Source of the DNA: Micromonospora haikouensis
GTDB taxonomy: Bacteria; Actinomycetota; Actinomycetes; Mycobacteriales; Micromonosporaceae
Reading direction: 5' to 3'
Assembly (NCBI RefSeq): GCF_900091595.1
Contig: NZ_FMCW01000032.1
Coordinates: 1 to 64,000, forward strand
DNA length: 64,000 nucleotides
Numbering within the stretch: the first letter of the stretch is position 1; every line of letters begins with the position of its first letter. The notes beneath the pieces are model-generated. The model ran no database searches, was not told where the DNA came from, and saw only the letters and a list, made by a program, of their open reading frames with translations. Position numbers and translations under genes: made by a program. This document shows, one piece after another, positions 35,218 through 44,094 of the stretch.

Positions 35218-35263
35218 GAGAGCGCTCTCTCAGCAGGGTCCGACTGTTAACAATGTTTGTCAA
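35218..35263 (-). promoter_or_regulatory. GH64 promoter with LacI-type operator palindrome
   Basis: On the - strand a perfect TTGACA -35 box lies at 35263-35258; 17 bp further the -10 position is GACCCT (35240-35235), which is weak. The perfect palindrome GAGAGCGCTCTC (35218-35229) sits at the expected transcription start. It resembles the CebR/LacI-family operator core GGGAGCGCTCCC of actinobacterial glycoside hydrolase genes. Confidence 0.6.
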
Positions 35264-35336
35264 TAGGTGCCTGCTCCAGCCCGCCCCGCCGACGGTGACG
35301 TCGTGCGCGACGGCGACCCCCGCACGGGTGACCTGG

Positions 35337-35381
35337 CCGGGTGGCCACCGGCGCAGCGGTGCTGCGCCGGCGGCCACCCGG
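35337..35381 (-). terminator. Strong hairpin terminator after the X-Pro peptidase gene
   Basis: Twenty-base arms (35337-35356 and 35362-35381) with one mismatch surround a five-base loop, 7 nt after the peptidase stop at 35389. It should insulate the glucanase promoter from readthrough. Confidence 0.8.
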
Positions 35382-35388
35382 GGACCGG

Positions 35389-37284
35389 TCAGAGACCGGC
35401 CGCGTGGGCGGCGGTGGTGCCGCCGACCACCGGAAGAACGATCTTGCTGCTCTTCAGGGCGACGTTGATGTTCGCGGCGGTGGTGTCCGCCTGGCTGGAG
35501 TACTGCGGGTAGCTGGCCACGATGATCACGCCGATCCGGTGGCCCGGCTTGAAGACGTAGTCCTCCGGCAGCAGCGGGAAGGTGAAGTTGTACGACTCCC
35601 CCACCACCAGCGGCACGGCGGTGCGGATGGACTGCCGGTTCTGGGCGTCCATGATGCCCTTGGTGACCAGCTCGTAGTCGGCCGTGGCGACCCGCTTGGC
35701 GGTCTGCTTGTAGCAGCCGTCGTCGGTCGGGCTGTTCAGCCCCCAGCAGTCCTCGGTGGCCAGGGTGATGATGCCCTCGCCGGAGGCCCGGTGCGCCACC
35801 CGCTCGTCGGTGCCGTAGTCGACCAGGATCGCCCCGAAGTTGGTGTCGGTCTGGTCGGCCGAGGCCCGCAGCTGCACCGTCGGCGTGCCCGAGATGTGCA
35901 GGGGCGCGGTCAGCGGCGCGGACAGGAACGCCAGCCGGTTCGGCTGCACCGTGTCCGGGTTGAGGATCATCGTGTTCTGGCTCTGGGTGCGGCTGTCCTG
36001 GAACGCGCCGGTCGCCGGCTTGGCGGTCGGCACCAGCTTCAGGCCGCCGGCCCCGGTGGTGCCGGGCTGGAGGAACACCTCGGTGTCGGCCTTGCCGGGG
36101 ATCGGCCAGTCGGCATGGGTCTCCCACACGTCGGCGGCCCGCTCCAGGTCGACCCGGGGCTCGTCCATGATCCCGTTGGCCACCCCGTGCAGCCAGAAGT
36201 CGAACCACCGGTGCAGGGTGGACACCCAGACCGCGCGGCGCGAGTCGAACGGGTCGACGTGCCCCTCCTGGGAGAGCCACAGCTTGCGCGGGATGTTGTT
36301 CTCCGCCAGGGCATACCAGAACTTGCTGAAGTGGTCCGGGCGGACGTTGTCGTCGTTGAGACCGTGGTAGAGCAGCACGCTGGCGGTCATGTTGGGGACC
36401 TTCTTGACGTAGCTGCGCTCGTTCCAGAAGGCGGTGTAGTCGCCGTGCTCGTCGCCGTCGGCGGCGGCCATCGCGTCGCGCACCGGCTTGCAGTAGTCCC
36501 GCCGCTCCGGGTTGGTGACCGTGTTGGCCAGCGACGCCACGTAGCTGTTGCCCCGGGTGACCACCCCGTTGCTGCGCACGTAGTCGTAGTACTCGGTGGG
36601 GCCGCTGATCGGCACCACCGTGGTCAGGCCCTTGACGCCGGTCACCGCCGTCGCCATGGCCAGCGAGCCGTCGTACGACTTGCCGATCATGCCCGACTTG
36701 CCGTTGTGCCAGTCGGCGGTGACCACCTGGCCGGCCGCGTTGCGCGCGGTGGCCCGGCCGTTGAGCCAGTTGATCGCCTGCTTGGCGCTGAGATTGTCCT
36801 GGTTGGCGTTGGTGGTGGGGCAGCCGGTGGAGTTGTTGGTGCCCACCATGTCCAGCAGGATCACCGCGTAGCCGCGCGGCACGAAGTAGTTGTCGTAGAA
36901 CAGCGGCCACCTGTCGAGCAGGCCGTCGCCGTCCAGGTCGGCCTTGCACTCGGACTCGTTGCCCCGGCAGACCGTCGAGTAGTAGGGGCTGGCGTCCATG
37001 ATGACCGGCACCTTGAGCCCGTTCGCGGTGGCCGCCGGTCGCATCAGGTCGAACGCGATGATGTCGCGCAGACCGTCGTTGTCGCTGTCGAAGGTGGAGT
37101 CGATGAACAGGCGTTCCCGGATGGCGTCGGCGTAGCCGAACACCGGCTGGGTGACCCCGTCCTGGACCACGATCGCCGGTGCGTCCGACGCCGCCACCGC
37201 CCGTGGCGCCGCGCCCAGGGCGGCGAGCAGCACCGCGGCCAGTACGGCCGCCCCGGCGCGAAGGGGTGTTCCCGTTGCAGCCAT
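35389..37284 (-). CDS. Secreted Xaa-Pro dipeptidyl-peptidase (S15)
   Basis: A 631-residue exported serine peptidase releasing X-Pro dipeptides. Signal peptide about 1-31. The CocE/PepX alpha/beta-hydrolase core begins near residue 60 (IIAFDLMRP, VIMDASPYY). The nucleophile Ser is in GMIGKSYDGSLAMA; Asp in YHGLNDDNV; His in SQEGHVDPF. The C-terminal jelly-roll domain carries TPTVQLRASADQTDTNFG. ATG 37284 follows AAGGAG at good distance. Actinobacterial relatives are secreted S15 prolyl peptidases. Monocistronic with its own terminator. Confidence 0.9.
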   Translation of the reverse strand: MAATGTPLRAGAAVLAAVLLAALGAAPRAVAASDAPAIVVQDGVTQPVFGYADAIRERLFIDSTFDSDNDGLRDIIAFDLMRPAATANGLKVPVIMDASPYYSTVCRGNESECKADLDGDGLLDRWPLFYDNYFVPRGYAVILLDMVGTNNSTGCPTTNANQDNLSAKQAINWLNGRATARNAAGQVVTADWHNGKSGMIGKSYDGSLAMATAVTGVKGLTTVVPISGPTEYYDYVRSNGVVTRGNSYVASLANTVTNPERRDYCKPVRDAMAAADGDEHGDYTAFWNERSYVKKVPNMTASVLLYHGLNDDNVRPDHFSKFWYALAENNIPRKLWLSQEGHVDPFDSRRAVWVSTLHRWFDFWLHGVANGIMDEPRVDLERAADVWETHADWPIPGKADTEVFLQPGTTGAGGLKLVPTAKPATGAFQDSRTQSQNTMILNPDTVQPNRLAFLSAPLTAPLHISGTPTVQLRASADQTDTNFGAILVDYGTDERVAHRASGEGIITLATEDCWGLNSPTDDGCYKQTAKRVATADYELVTKGIMDAQNRQSIRTAVPLVVGESYNFTFPLLPEDYVFKPGHRIGVIIVASYPQYSSQADTTAANINVALKSSKIVLPVVGGTTAAHAAGL

Positions 37285-37421
37285 GCAGTCTCCTTGAATG
37301 TCCCGAGAACCGCACGCTATGGGCCGACCGACCGGCACCACCACCTGCACCTGTAGGAACTTTGCCCACGCCGCTCCGACGACGCCGACGCGACGAGCCC
37401 GACGGCGGTGTGCCGCGCCCG

Positions 37422-38333
37422 TCAGTCCCGGTAGCCCCACTGCCGCAGCGGCTTGTCCAGCACCCGTTCCACGGCGGCGAGCTGCGCGTCGCCCAACTCC
37501 TCGTGGTAGGCGGCCTGCCGACCGGCGTGGAACCGGTACCGCCCGAAGCCCTTCTCGAACGCCGGCGACCAGTCCAGGTCGAGGAAGTCGAGCATCCGGG
37601 CCACCTCGCCGCGCGGGTCGGCGAGCAGGTCCTCGTAGCGCACGTCGAGCCACTGCGCCTCGGGGTGCGCCGCGCGGGCCTCGGCGAAGGAGTCCATCAG
37701 CATCTTCCAGCCCAGCGCGGCGAGCACCGGGAACGACCTGTCGTACTCCTCCCATTCCCGGCGCAGATCGGTCGGCAGTGGGCCGAGGAACCAGTTGTCC
37801 GGCCCTCGCCAGCCGTCCCACCAGCCCATCTGGAGCCAGGAGTTGGTCACCGCCCGGCCGTCGCGGACCACGTTGACCACCCGCAGCTCCGGGTAGCCGG
37901 CCCGCAGGAACCCGGTCCTCGGCCAACCGGTCACGTGGTGCAGCAGCAGCCGGCAGCCCTGCCGGGCGATCCGGGCGTCGAAGAAGGCGCGCAGCCGCCG
38001 CCGCAGGTACGGGGTGAGATCCTCGGCGGTCAGGTCCCGGCACGGGCGGGAGAACCCGGCAAGCACGTGCCGGTCCAGCAGGTGGTACGCCTCCGACGGG
38101 GCGACCCGCAGCCGGCCCTTCTCCAGCAACCGGCGGCTGTGCCGCAGCGAGGTCATCCCCGCCGGGCGGGGCGCGGAGCGCCGGTACAGCGGGCCGTTGA
38201 GCCGGCCGGTCAGGTTGAGCCGGGACAGCTTGTCGTCGACACCGGAGACGAACCCGACCCCGGGGTGCCGGGACAGCAGCTCCTGCACCAGGGTCGACCC
38301 GCACCGCCCGGTGCCCACCACCACCGCCAACAT
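37422..38333 (-). CDS. Sulfotransferase 1
   Basis: A 303-residue PAPS-dependent sulfotransferase-like protein. The 5'-phosphosulfate loop is GTGRCGSTLV (7-16) and the 3'-phosphate motif is VVNVVRDGRAVTNSW. No signal or membrane segment, so it should act in the cytoplasm, probably on lipid-linked or nucleotide-linked sugars. Starts 3 nt after the end of sulfotransferase 2 and is last in the leftward unit glycosyltransferase - sulfotransferase 2 - sulfotransferase 1. Acceptor unknown. Confidence 0.88.
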   Translation of the reverse strand: MLAVVVGTGRCGSTLVQELLSRHPGVGFVSGVDDKLSRLNLTGRLNGPLYRRSAPRPAGMTSLRHSRRLLEKGRLRVAPSEAYHLLDRHVLAGFSRPCRDLTAEDLTPYLRRRLRAFFDARIARQGCRLLLHHVTGWPRTGFLRAGYPELRVVNVVRDGRAVTNSWLQMGWWDGWRGPDNWFLGPLPTDLRREWEEYDRSFPVLAALGWKMLMDSFAEARAAHPEAQWLDVRYEDLLADPRGEVARMLDFLDLDWSPAFEKGFGRYRFHAGRQAAYHEELGDAQLAAVERVLDKPLRQWGYRD

Positions 38334-38336
38334 CGC

Positions 38337-39392
38337 TCAGCCCTCCTCGTGCCGGGCCGGCCCCGACCGCCCGACGCCCACCGGCCGCCCACCGGCCGCA
38401 GCCGGCCCACCCTGCGCGGGCCGCCCGTCGCCCGCCGACCGGTCGGCCCCCGCCGGGCCCGGGGCACCCCGCCGCCACGGGTAGCCGAACCGGCGCAGCC
38501 CCGCCGCGGTCAGCACGGTGACCAGCGCGTACGACCAGCGGGACAGGTCACGCCGCCACTGCACGTCGGCGGTGATCGGCACCGGACCGGTCCGGTGCCG
38601 GGACGGGTTGCCGGCCACCGAGTGCGTCGGCGTCAGCCGGACCGTCGCCGGGCCGGTGAACGGGCCCCCGTCGGGGTCGACCCCGGCGAAGTCGGCGATC
38701 CGGCGCAGCGTCGGCTCCGGGTCGGCGGTCAGGTCCTCGTAGCGCACCCGCAGGTAGCCCCCCGGGGCACTGTCACCCCACAGCCGGACGGTCACGGTGT
38801 TCCACACCAGCCAGAGCAGGGCCGCCTTCCATGCCGGCGGCCGGCTCATCAGCTCCGGATCGGTGTCGCCGTCGAGCCCCCGGCGACGACGCCAGGAGAA
38901 GGCGGTGGCCCGGGGGTCGCGGACCAGGTGCAGCACCCGCAGGTCGATGCCGGGCAGCGCGCCGACCAACGCGCCGTACGGGGGCAGCTTCGACGAGTCG
39001 ACCACCACCCGGGCCCCGGTGTGCCGGGCCACGGCCGCGTACAGGTCGGCCAGCGCCGCGTCGTCGGGATGCGCGGGCACCGGCCGGACCCCCCGCCGGT
39101 GGCGACGCAGCAGCGCCGGCAGCCCGCGCATCCGCAGCCGGCCCCGCAGTCCGGCGGCGATCGTGGCGGCCCGCTCCACCGGCAGTTCCCGGGCCACCGC
39201 GCGCCACAGCGGGCAGTCCCGCAGCGGCCGGCCGCAGCCGCACGGCCGGTTCTCCACCTCGCCGCGCTGCCACAGGTAGCGCAGCTCCCCGGCGGCGAAG
39301 ACCCCGTCGTACTGCCCGAGGACGGTGGTGACCAGGGTGCTGCCGCTGCGTCCGCTGCCGGCCAGGTAGAGGACCCGCACCGGCGGGTTCAC
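38337..39392 (-). CDS. Sulfotransferase 2 with cysteine cluster
   Basis: A 351-residue sulfotransferase. PAPS loop GSGRSGSTLV (12-21), 3'-phosphate motif LHLVRDPRATAFSW, and a conserved Cys group CGCGRPLRDCPLW soon after the loop, which is typical of one sulfotransferase subfamily and may bind metal. The C-terminal 40 residues are Gly/Pro/Arg-rich and probably disordered. GTG at 39392 overlaps the glycosyltransferase stop by 4 nt, so translation is coupled. Confidence 0.88.
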   Translation of the reverse strand: MNPPVRVLYLAGSGRSGSTLVTTVLGQYDGVFAAGELRYLWQRGEVENRPCGCGRPLRDCPLWRAVARELPVERAATIAAGLRGRLRMRGLPALLRRHRRGVRPVPAHPDDAALADLYAAVARHTGARVVVDSSKLPPYGALVGALPGIDLRVLHLVRDPRATAFSWRRRRGLDGDTDPELMSRPPAWKAALLWLVWNTVTVRLWGDSAPGGYLRVRYEDLTADPEPTLRRIADFAGVDPDGGPFTGPATVRLTPTHSVAGNPSRHRTGPVPITADVQWRRDLSRWSYALVTVLTAAGLRRFGYPWRRGAPGPAGADRSAGDGRPAQGGPAAAGGRPVGVGRSGPARHEEG

Positions 39393-40633
39393 ACCGGCTC
39401 CCGCACGGTCCGCGCGGCGGTCGCGTAGACCTCCCGCAACCGGGTCAGGTGCGCCTGCGGGGAGAAGTCCCGCTCCACCCGCGCCCGGCCGGCCCGCCCC
39501 ATCCGGTACGCCCGCGCCGGGTCGGCGAGCACCCGGGCCAGCCCGGCGGCCAGCGCGACCGGATCGTCGGCGGGCACCACCTCGCCGTCCACGCCGGCGG
39601 TGACCAGCTCGGGCAGCCCGCCCAGGTCGGAGGCGACCACCGGCACCCCGCAGCCGTACGCCTCCAGCACCGCCATCGGCTGGTTCTCGTTCCACCGGGA
39701 CGGCACCGCCACCACCGTGGCGGAGCGGACCAGCTCGTGCAGCCGGGCCTTGTCCAGCCGGCCGTGGAACCGGACCCGGCCGGGGGCCCGCCGCCGGGCC
39801 AGCTCGGTCAGCCCGTCGCGGGCCGGGCCGTCCCCGGCCACCTCCAGCACGACGTCGTCGGGCAGTCGGGTGAGCGCCTCGATGAGCACGTCGACGCCCT
39901 TCTCCGGGGCCAGCCGGCCGGCGAAGACCACCGGCCCGCCGGGGGCCGCCTTCACCGCCGTCGCGGCGACGTCGACGAAGTGCGACACCACGTGCATCCG
40001 GTCGGGGAAGACACCGGCCCGGCGCATCACGTCGGCCAGGAACCGGCTGGGGCTGACGAACGCCTGCACCGGCCCGTACGCCCGGGTGGTGCGGTGCAGC
40101 CAGGACTCGACGGCCAGCAGCGAGCTGGCCCCGAACGATCCGTCCTTGCAGCGGCGACGGGCCGCGCGCAGCGGACCGCCGGTCACGCAGGCGTCGCAGA
40201 CCGCCCCCCGGTCGAGCATCTGGTAGCTGGGGCAGGCCAGCTTGTAGTCGTGCAGGGTCATCACCGCCGGCACCCGGGCGGCCCGCACCGCCGCCAGCAC
40301 CGACGGGGAGAGCTGGTGGTAGATGTTGTGCAGGTGGACCACGTCGGGTCGGAACTCGTCGAGCACCCGGGCCAGGCCACGCCGGCTGGCCGGCGACCAG
40401 ATCATCCGGGCCGCCACCGCCGCCCGGGGGCCCGCGCCGCGCGGCGCCGGGTCCAGCTCCACCCGGGGCGGGAAGTGCCGGGCGTACGGGGTGGGGGCGT
40501 CGTTGTCCGGGTGGGTCATGCCAAAGAAGGCCACCTCGTCGCCGTCGCCCCGTTGCAGCTCGGCGACGTCGAGCAGGTAACCCTCGGCGCCGCCGCGCCG
40601 GTAGAGGAACTTGTTGACATGGAGGACACGCAT
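39389..40633 (-). CDS. GT4 glycosyltransferase
   Basis: A 414-residue GT-B retaining glycosyltransferase starting at ATG 40633 (GGAGCGGG upstream). N-terminal acceptor domain: HVNKFLYRRGGAEGYLLDVA. Between domains lies a cysteine group (KLACPSYQM, VCDACVTG, RRRCKDGS) seen in a GT4 subgroup and likely to bind zinc. C-terminal donor domain: FAGRLAPEKGVDVLIEAL and the nucleotide-sugar motif ENQPMAVLEAYGCGVPVVAS. It probably adds a sugar to the polyprenyl-linked repeat unit. First gene of the leftward three-gene unit. Confidence 0.9.
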   Translation of the reverse strand: MRVLHVNKFLYRRGGAEGYLLDVAELQRGDGDEVAFFGMTHPDNDAPTPYARHFPPRVELDPAPRGAGPRAAVAARMIWSPASRRGLARVLDEFRPDVVHLHNIYHQLSPSVLAAVRAARVPAVMTLHDYKLACPSYQMLDRGAVCDACVTGGPLRAARRRCKDGSFGASSLLAVESWLHRTTRAYGPVQAFVSPSRFLADVMRRAGVFPDRMHVVSHFVDVAATAVKAAPGGPVVFAGRLAPEKGVDVLIEALTRLPDDVVLEVAGDGPARDGLTELARRRAPGRVRFHGRLDKARLHELVRSATVVAVPSRWNENQPMAVLEAYGCGVPVVASDLGGLPELVTAGVDGEVVPADDPVALAAGLARVLADPARAYRMGRAGRARVERDFSPQAHLTRLREVYATAARTVREPV

Positions 40634-40768
40634 CGGCCCGCTCCGGGGGTGGCTGCTGCGGTTCGTCGGGGTCCAGGGGTGGGGTGGTCGCCCCGGACGG
40701 CAGCGGTGACCAGGGGCCCCACCGTATGCACCAGCCACGTCGTGAGTCCAGCTCATGATCCCCAAGCT

Positions 40769-40811
40769 GACCACACGGCCCATCGCCGGTCGACCACACG
40801 GCCACGTGGCC
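40769..40811. promoter_or_regulatory. Direct repeats and palindrome in the divergent sulfation promoter region
   Basis: GACCACACGGCC occurs twice (40769-40780 and 40792-40803), 23 bp apart start to start, about two helical turns. The second copy overlaps the perfect palindrome GGCCACGTGGCC (40800-40811). It lies between the divergently read glycosyltransferase and sulfotransferase 3 genes and could coordinate both arms. No regulator gene is nearby. Confidence 0.5.
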
Positions 40812-40872
40812 ACCCGTGATGATCTGCCGGTACCGTGTGCCCCACCCCGCCTGACGTGCCCGAGGAGGACCG

Positions 40873-41808
40873 GTGCCCCACCCCGACGAGCCCTCGGCGC
40901 TGGCGTACACCGCCCGACGGGTCCGCCGGCACCTGCGCTGGGCGCGCACCGAGGGCGTCCGGCGGCTGATCGAGGAGGACCGGCTCGACCCGGTCGACCG
41001 GGCCCGCACCGCGCTGGCGAAGTGGCGCTGGCGGCGGGCCCATCCCGGGCCGCCCGGCCGGGCCGTCCCGGTCTACCTGGTGGGCCTGCAACGCTCCGGC
41101 ACCAACATGCTGACCCGGGGGCTGGACGCCGACCCGTCGGTGGAGGTCCGCAACGAGAACGACCGGGCCGTGTTCCACCGCTTCCGGTTGCGCCCCGACC
41201 CGGTGCTCGGCGCCGTCATCCGCCGCAGCCGGCACCGGTACGTGCTGGTCAAGCCGCTGTGCGACACGCACCGGGTGGACGAGTTGCTCGGCCTGGCCGG
41301 GGTCGCGCCGGGGCGGGCGCTGTGGGCGTACCGGGACGTCGACGACCGGGCCCGCTCCGAGGTGGCGAAGTTCGGCGACGCCAACCTGCGGGCGCTGCGG
41401 GCGATCGCCGACGGCACGATCGGGGACCGCTGGCAGGGGCAGCGCCTGGACGCGCCGATGCGGGACCTGGTCGCCGGCTTCGACTACGACCGGATGACCC
41501 CGCACACCGCCGCCGCCCTGTTCTGGTACGTGCGCAACTCGTTGTACTTCTCCCTCGGGCTGGCCGACCGCCCGGACACCCTGCTCTGCTCGTACGACCT
41601 GCTGGTCGCCGACCCGGCGGGGTCCACCCGGCGGCTGTGCGCCTTCCTCGACCTGCCGTACGACCCGGTGCTGCACGCGCACGTCGGCGCGCGCACCCCG
41701 GCGCGGCCCCGGCTGGAGATCGACGCCCGGGTACGGGCGCTCTGCACCACCCTGGCCGGGCGGCTGGACGCGGCGGCCGGCCGGCAGGAGGCGGTGGACC
41801 ATGGCTGA
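40873..41808 (+). CDS. Sulfotransferase 3
   Basis: A 311-residue sulfotransferase-fold protein with a basic N-terminal extension of about 65 residues. PAPS loop VGLQRSGTNMLTRGLD begins near residue 69. The 3'-phosphate region is unusual: WAYRDVDDRARSEV replaces the usual xxxRDPRxxxxS, keeping Arg-Asp. GTG 40873 has GAGGAGG 5 nt upstream. It overlaps the next sulfotransferase gene by 8 nt. Of the five it is the least certain in activity. Confidence 0.8.
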   Translation: MPHPDEPSALAYTARRVRRHLRWARTEGVRRLIEEDRLDPVDRARTALAKWRWRRAHPGPPGRAVPVYLVGLQRSGTNMLTRGLDADPSVEVRNENDRAVFHRFRLRPDPVLGAVIRRSRHRYVLVKPLCDTHRVDELLGLAGVAPGRALWAYRDVDDRARSEVAKFGDANLRALRAIADGTIGDRWQGQRLDAPMRDLVAGFDYDRMTPHTAAALFWYVRNSLYFSLGLADRPDTLLCSYDLLVADPAGSTRRLCAFLDLPYDPVLHAHVGARTPARPRLEIDARVRALCTTLAGRLDAAAGRQEAVDHG

Positions 41809-42601
41809 ACCGCACACCCCGGCGGCGCGGACGGGGGCGGCCCGGGGGCCGATCTTCCTGGTCGGCTGCCAGCGGTCCGGCACCACGATGCTGCGGCTGG
41901 TGCTCGACTCGCACTCCCGGGTCAGCTGCGGCCCGGAGACCCGGTTCCTGGCCGACATGCAACGCATCGTCGGGCGGGACTGGGAGCGGCTGGCCCGCTT
42001 CGGGTTCCCCCGGGAATACTGGCTGGGCCGCATCGCCGACTTCTTCGGCGGCATCCAGGCCGACTACGCCCGGTCCCGGGGAAAGACCCGCTGGGCCGAC
42101 AAGACGCCGCTCTACGCGCTGTCCATCGACTTCCTGGCCGAGGTCTTCCCCGACGCGCAGTTCGTGCACGTCGTGCGGGACGGCCGGGACGTGGTGGTGT
42201 CGCACCGCAAGCGGTTCGGCTACTGGTCGGCGGTGAAGTGCGTGGTGAAGTGGCCGCGCTACATCCGCATCGCCCGCGCCTCCGGGGCCCGGCTGCCGGC
42301 CGACCGCTACCACGAACTGCGCTACGAGGAGACGGTCACCGACCCGGAGAAGGCCATGCGGGGCCTGTTCGAGTTCCTCGGCGAACCCTGGGAGGCGGGC
42401 GTGCTCGACTACGACGGCAAGCAGCACGACGTGGCGGGCAAGTACACCGCCGAGGCGGATCGTCGGCGGGCCGCCGCCGGCACCGACGCCCCGATCTACG
42501 GCTCCCGGGTCGGCACCTACCGCCGGGAACTGGACCCCTTCCTGCGGGTGCTGGTCCGGATCTTCTCCGGTGCCACCCTGCGCGAACTGGGCTACCGGTG
42601 A
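41801..42601 (+). CDS. Sulfotransferase 4
   Basis: A 266-residue sulfotransferase with clean motifs: PAPS loop VGCQRSGTTMLRLVLDSH (21-38), 3'-phosphate motif VVRDGRDVVVSHRKR, and the late RYEETVTDPEKAMRGLFEFL segment common to the family. Cytoplasmic. Overlaps sulfotransferase 3 by 8 nt and the glycoside hydrolase gene by 4 nt (GTGA). Confidence 0.9.
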   Translation: MAEPHTPAARTGAARGPIFLVGCQRSGTTMLRLVLDSHSRVSCGPETRFLADMQRIVGRDWERLARFGFPREYWLGRIADFFGGIQADYARSRGKTRWADKTPLYALSIDFLAEVFPDAQFVHVVRDGRDVVVSHRKRFGYWSAVKCVVKWPRYIRIARASGARLPADRYHELRYEETVTDPEKAMRGLFEFLGEPWEAGVLDYDGKQHDVAGKYTAEADRRRAAAGTDAPIYGSRVGTYRRELDPFLRVLVRIFSGATLRELGYR

Positions 42602-44082
42602 GCCGCCGGACCGGGCGGCCGGTGCTGCTCGCCGGGGTGCTGCTGGCCGCCCTGGTCGCCGGGGCGGCCTGTTCGGACGAGCCCGCCCCCCGCCCGGCCC
42701 CGTCGGCGACCGGCCCGTCGGCGGCCACCCCGTCGGCCGGTGCCACCGGCGCGCCACCGGCCGGCGCGACGGCCCGCAACCCGTTCGGCGCGCACTGGGA
42801 CTGGTCCCGCTACGACCAGTTCGTGCCCTACCTGGAGAAGCTCTCCGGCTCGGCGACCTACCACGAGCTGAGCTGGTGCGACATCGAGAAGACCCAGGGC
42901 AGCCCGGACTTCTCGGCGGTGGACCGGATCGCCGAGCGCAGCCGGCAGCTCGGCATCACCCTGCACCTGAAGATCCGCACCGGGGTCTGCTGGGCCACCG
43001 GCGGGACGGCGAAGTTCACCCGGGGGCAGGCCAACAAGACCGAGTCGGCGATACCCCGGGACCTCGCCGCCTACCAGGCGTTCGTCCGCGCCCTGGTGCA
43101 GCGGTACGCCCCGTACGGGGTCCGCGAGTACGCCATCGAGAACGAGGTCAACGCGCAGCAGTACTGGGCGGGCAGCCCCGAGGACTACCGCCGGCTGGTC
43201 ACCGCCGCCGCCGAGGCGATCCGGTCGGCCGACCCGCAGGCCACGGTGGTCGACTCGGGCATGAGCAGCGTGGCGTACGGAATGGGGGTGGCCGACCGGC
43301 TGCTGCGGGCCGGGCAGCCGGACCAGGCCGTTGCCGCCTACCAGGCGTACTTCCAGCGGCGGGTCGGCACCCGGGGGCGGCTGATTCCGGCGGTCGCCGA
43401 CCCGACGGCGTTGCGCGCAGCGCTGGACAACACGCAGAACTCCCGCAACCTGGCCTACCTGGCGGTCACCGAGAAGCTGCTCGACGACCGGGTGGTCGAC
43501 GTCCGGCAACTGCACTTCTACGAGCACTTCTCCGGGGTGCCGGCGCTGCTGGACTACCTGCGCGCGGAGACCCCGGCCGGGGTGCCGGTGCAGGCGTGGG
43601 AGGTCGGCCAGTTCTGGAAGGACGGCGCGGACGACGCCGCGGCCCGGGGCGACGAGATGGTCAAGGTGGTCAGTCTGCTGGTCGCCGGGGGCATCCACGA
43701 GGTGCTCTGGCTGCCGCTGGCGTACAACCCCGACAACCGGGCCGGCGCGGAGGTCCGCTACGGCCTGCTCGACCCGGACGGCACCCAGCGGCAGGCCGGC
43801 GCGATGCTGGCCGCCCTGGCGGCGGCGGCCCGGGACGCGACCGTCGAGCCCGTGAACGCCAAGGGGCTGACCGGGGTGGCGTTCCGCCGGGGTGCGGAGA
43901 GCACCCTGGTGGTCTGGTCGACCACCGGGGGCACCGTGTCGCTGCCGGCCACCGCCGGGGTGACCGGCGGCCCGGTCGGTGCCGACCCGGCCGCCCGCAC
44001 CGGCGCGCTGCCGATCGGGCCGAGCCCGGTGCTGCTGCGCGCGAACGGCGACCCGGCCGGCGTCCTCGCCCCGATCCGCTGA
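42598..44082 (+). CDS. Lipoprotein glycoside hydrolase, PslG/GH39-like clan A fold
   Basis: A 494-residue lipoprotein. Lipobox AGAAC with Cys25, then a Pro/Ala/Thr linker to residue 60. A (beta/alpha)8 barrel follows: NPFGAHWDW, LHLKIRTGV, acid/base Glu183 after Asn182 (YAIENEVN), and nucleophile Glu335 (VQAWEVGQFW). The clan A pattern and context recall PslG, the GH39 endoglycosidase encoded in the Pseudomonas Psl polysaccharide cluster. It may trim or release the polymer at the cell surface. Translationally coupled to sulfotransferase 4. Its stop is 12 nt from that of the convergent sulfotransferase 5 gene. Confidence 0.82.
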   Translation: MSRRTGRPVLLAGVLLAALVAGAACSDEPAPRPAPSATGPSAATPSAGATGAPPAGATARNPFGAHWDWSRYDQFVPYLEKLSGSATYHELSWCDIEKTQGSPDFSAVDRIAERSRQLGITLHLKIRTGVCWATGGTAKFTRGQANKTESAIPRDLAAYQAFVRALVQRYAPYGVREYAIENEVNAQQYWAGSPEDYRRLVTAAAEAIRSADPQATVVDSGMSSVAYGMGVADRLLRAGQPDQAVAAYQAYFQRRVGTRGRLIPAVADPTALRAALDNTQNSRNLAYLAVTEKLLDDRVVDVRQLHFYEHFSGVPALLDYLRAETPAGVPVQAWEVGQFWKDGADDAAARGDEMVKVVSLLVAGGIHEVLWLPLAYNPDNRAGAEVRYGLLDPDGTQRQAGAMLAALAAAARDATVEPVNAKGLTGVAFRRGAESTLVVWSTTGGTVSLPATAGVTGGPVGADPAARTGALPIGPSPVLLRANGDPAGVLAPIR

Positions 44083-44094
44083 CGCGGTGGCCGT

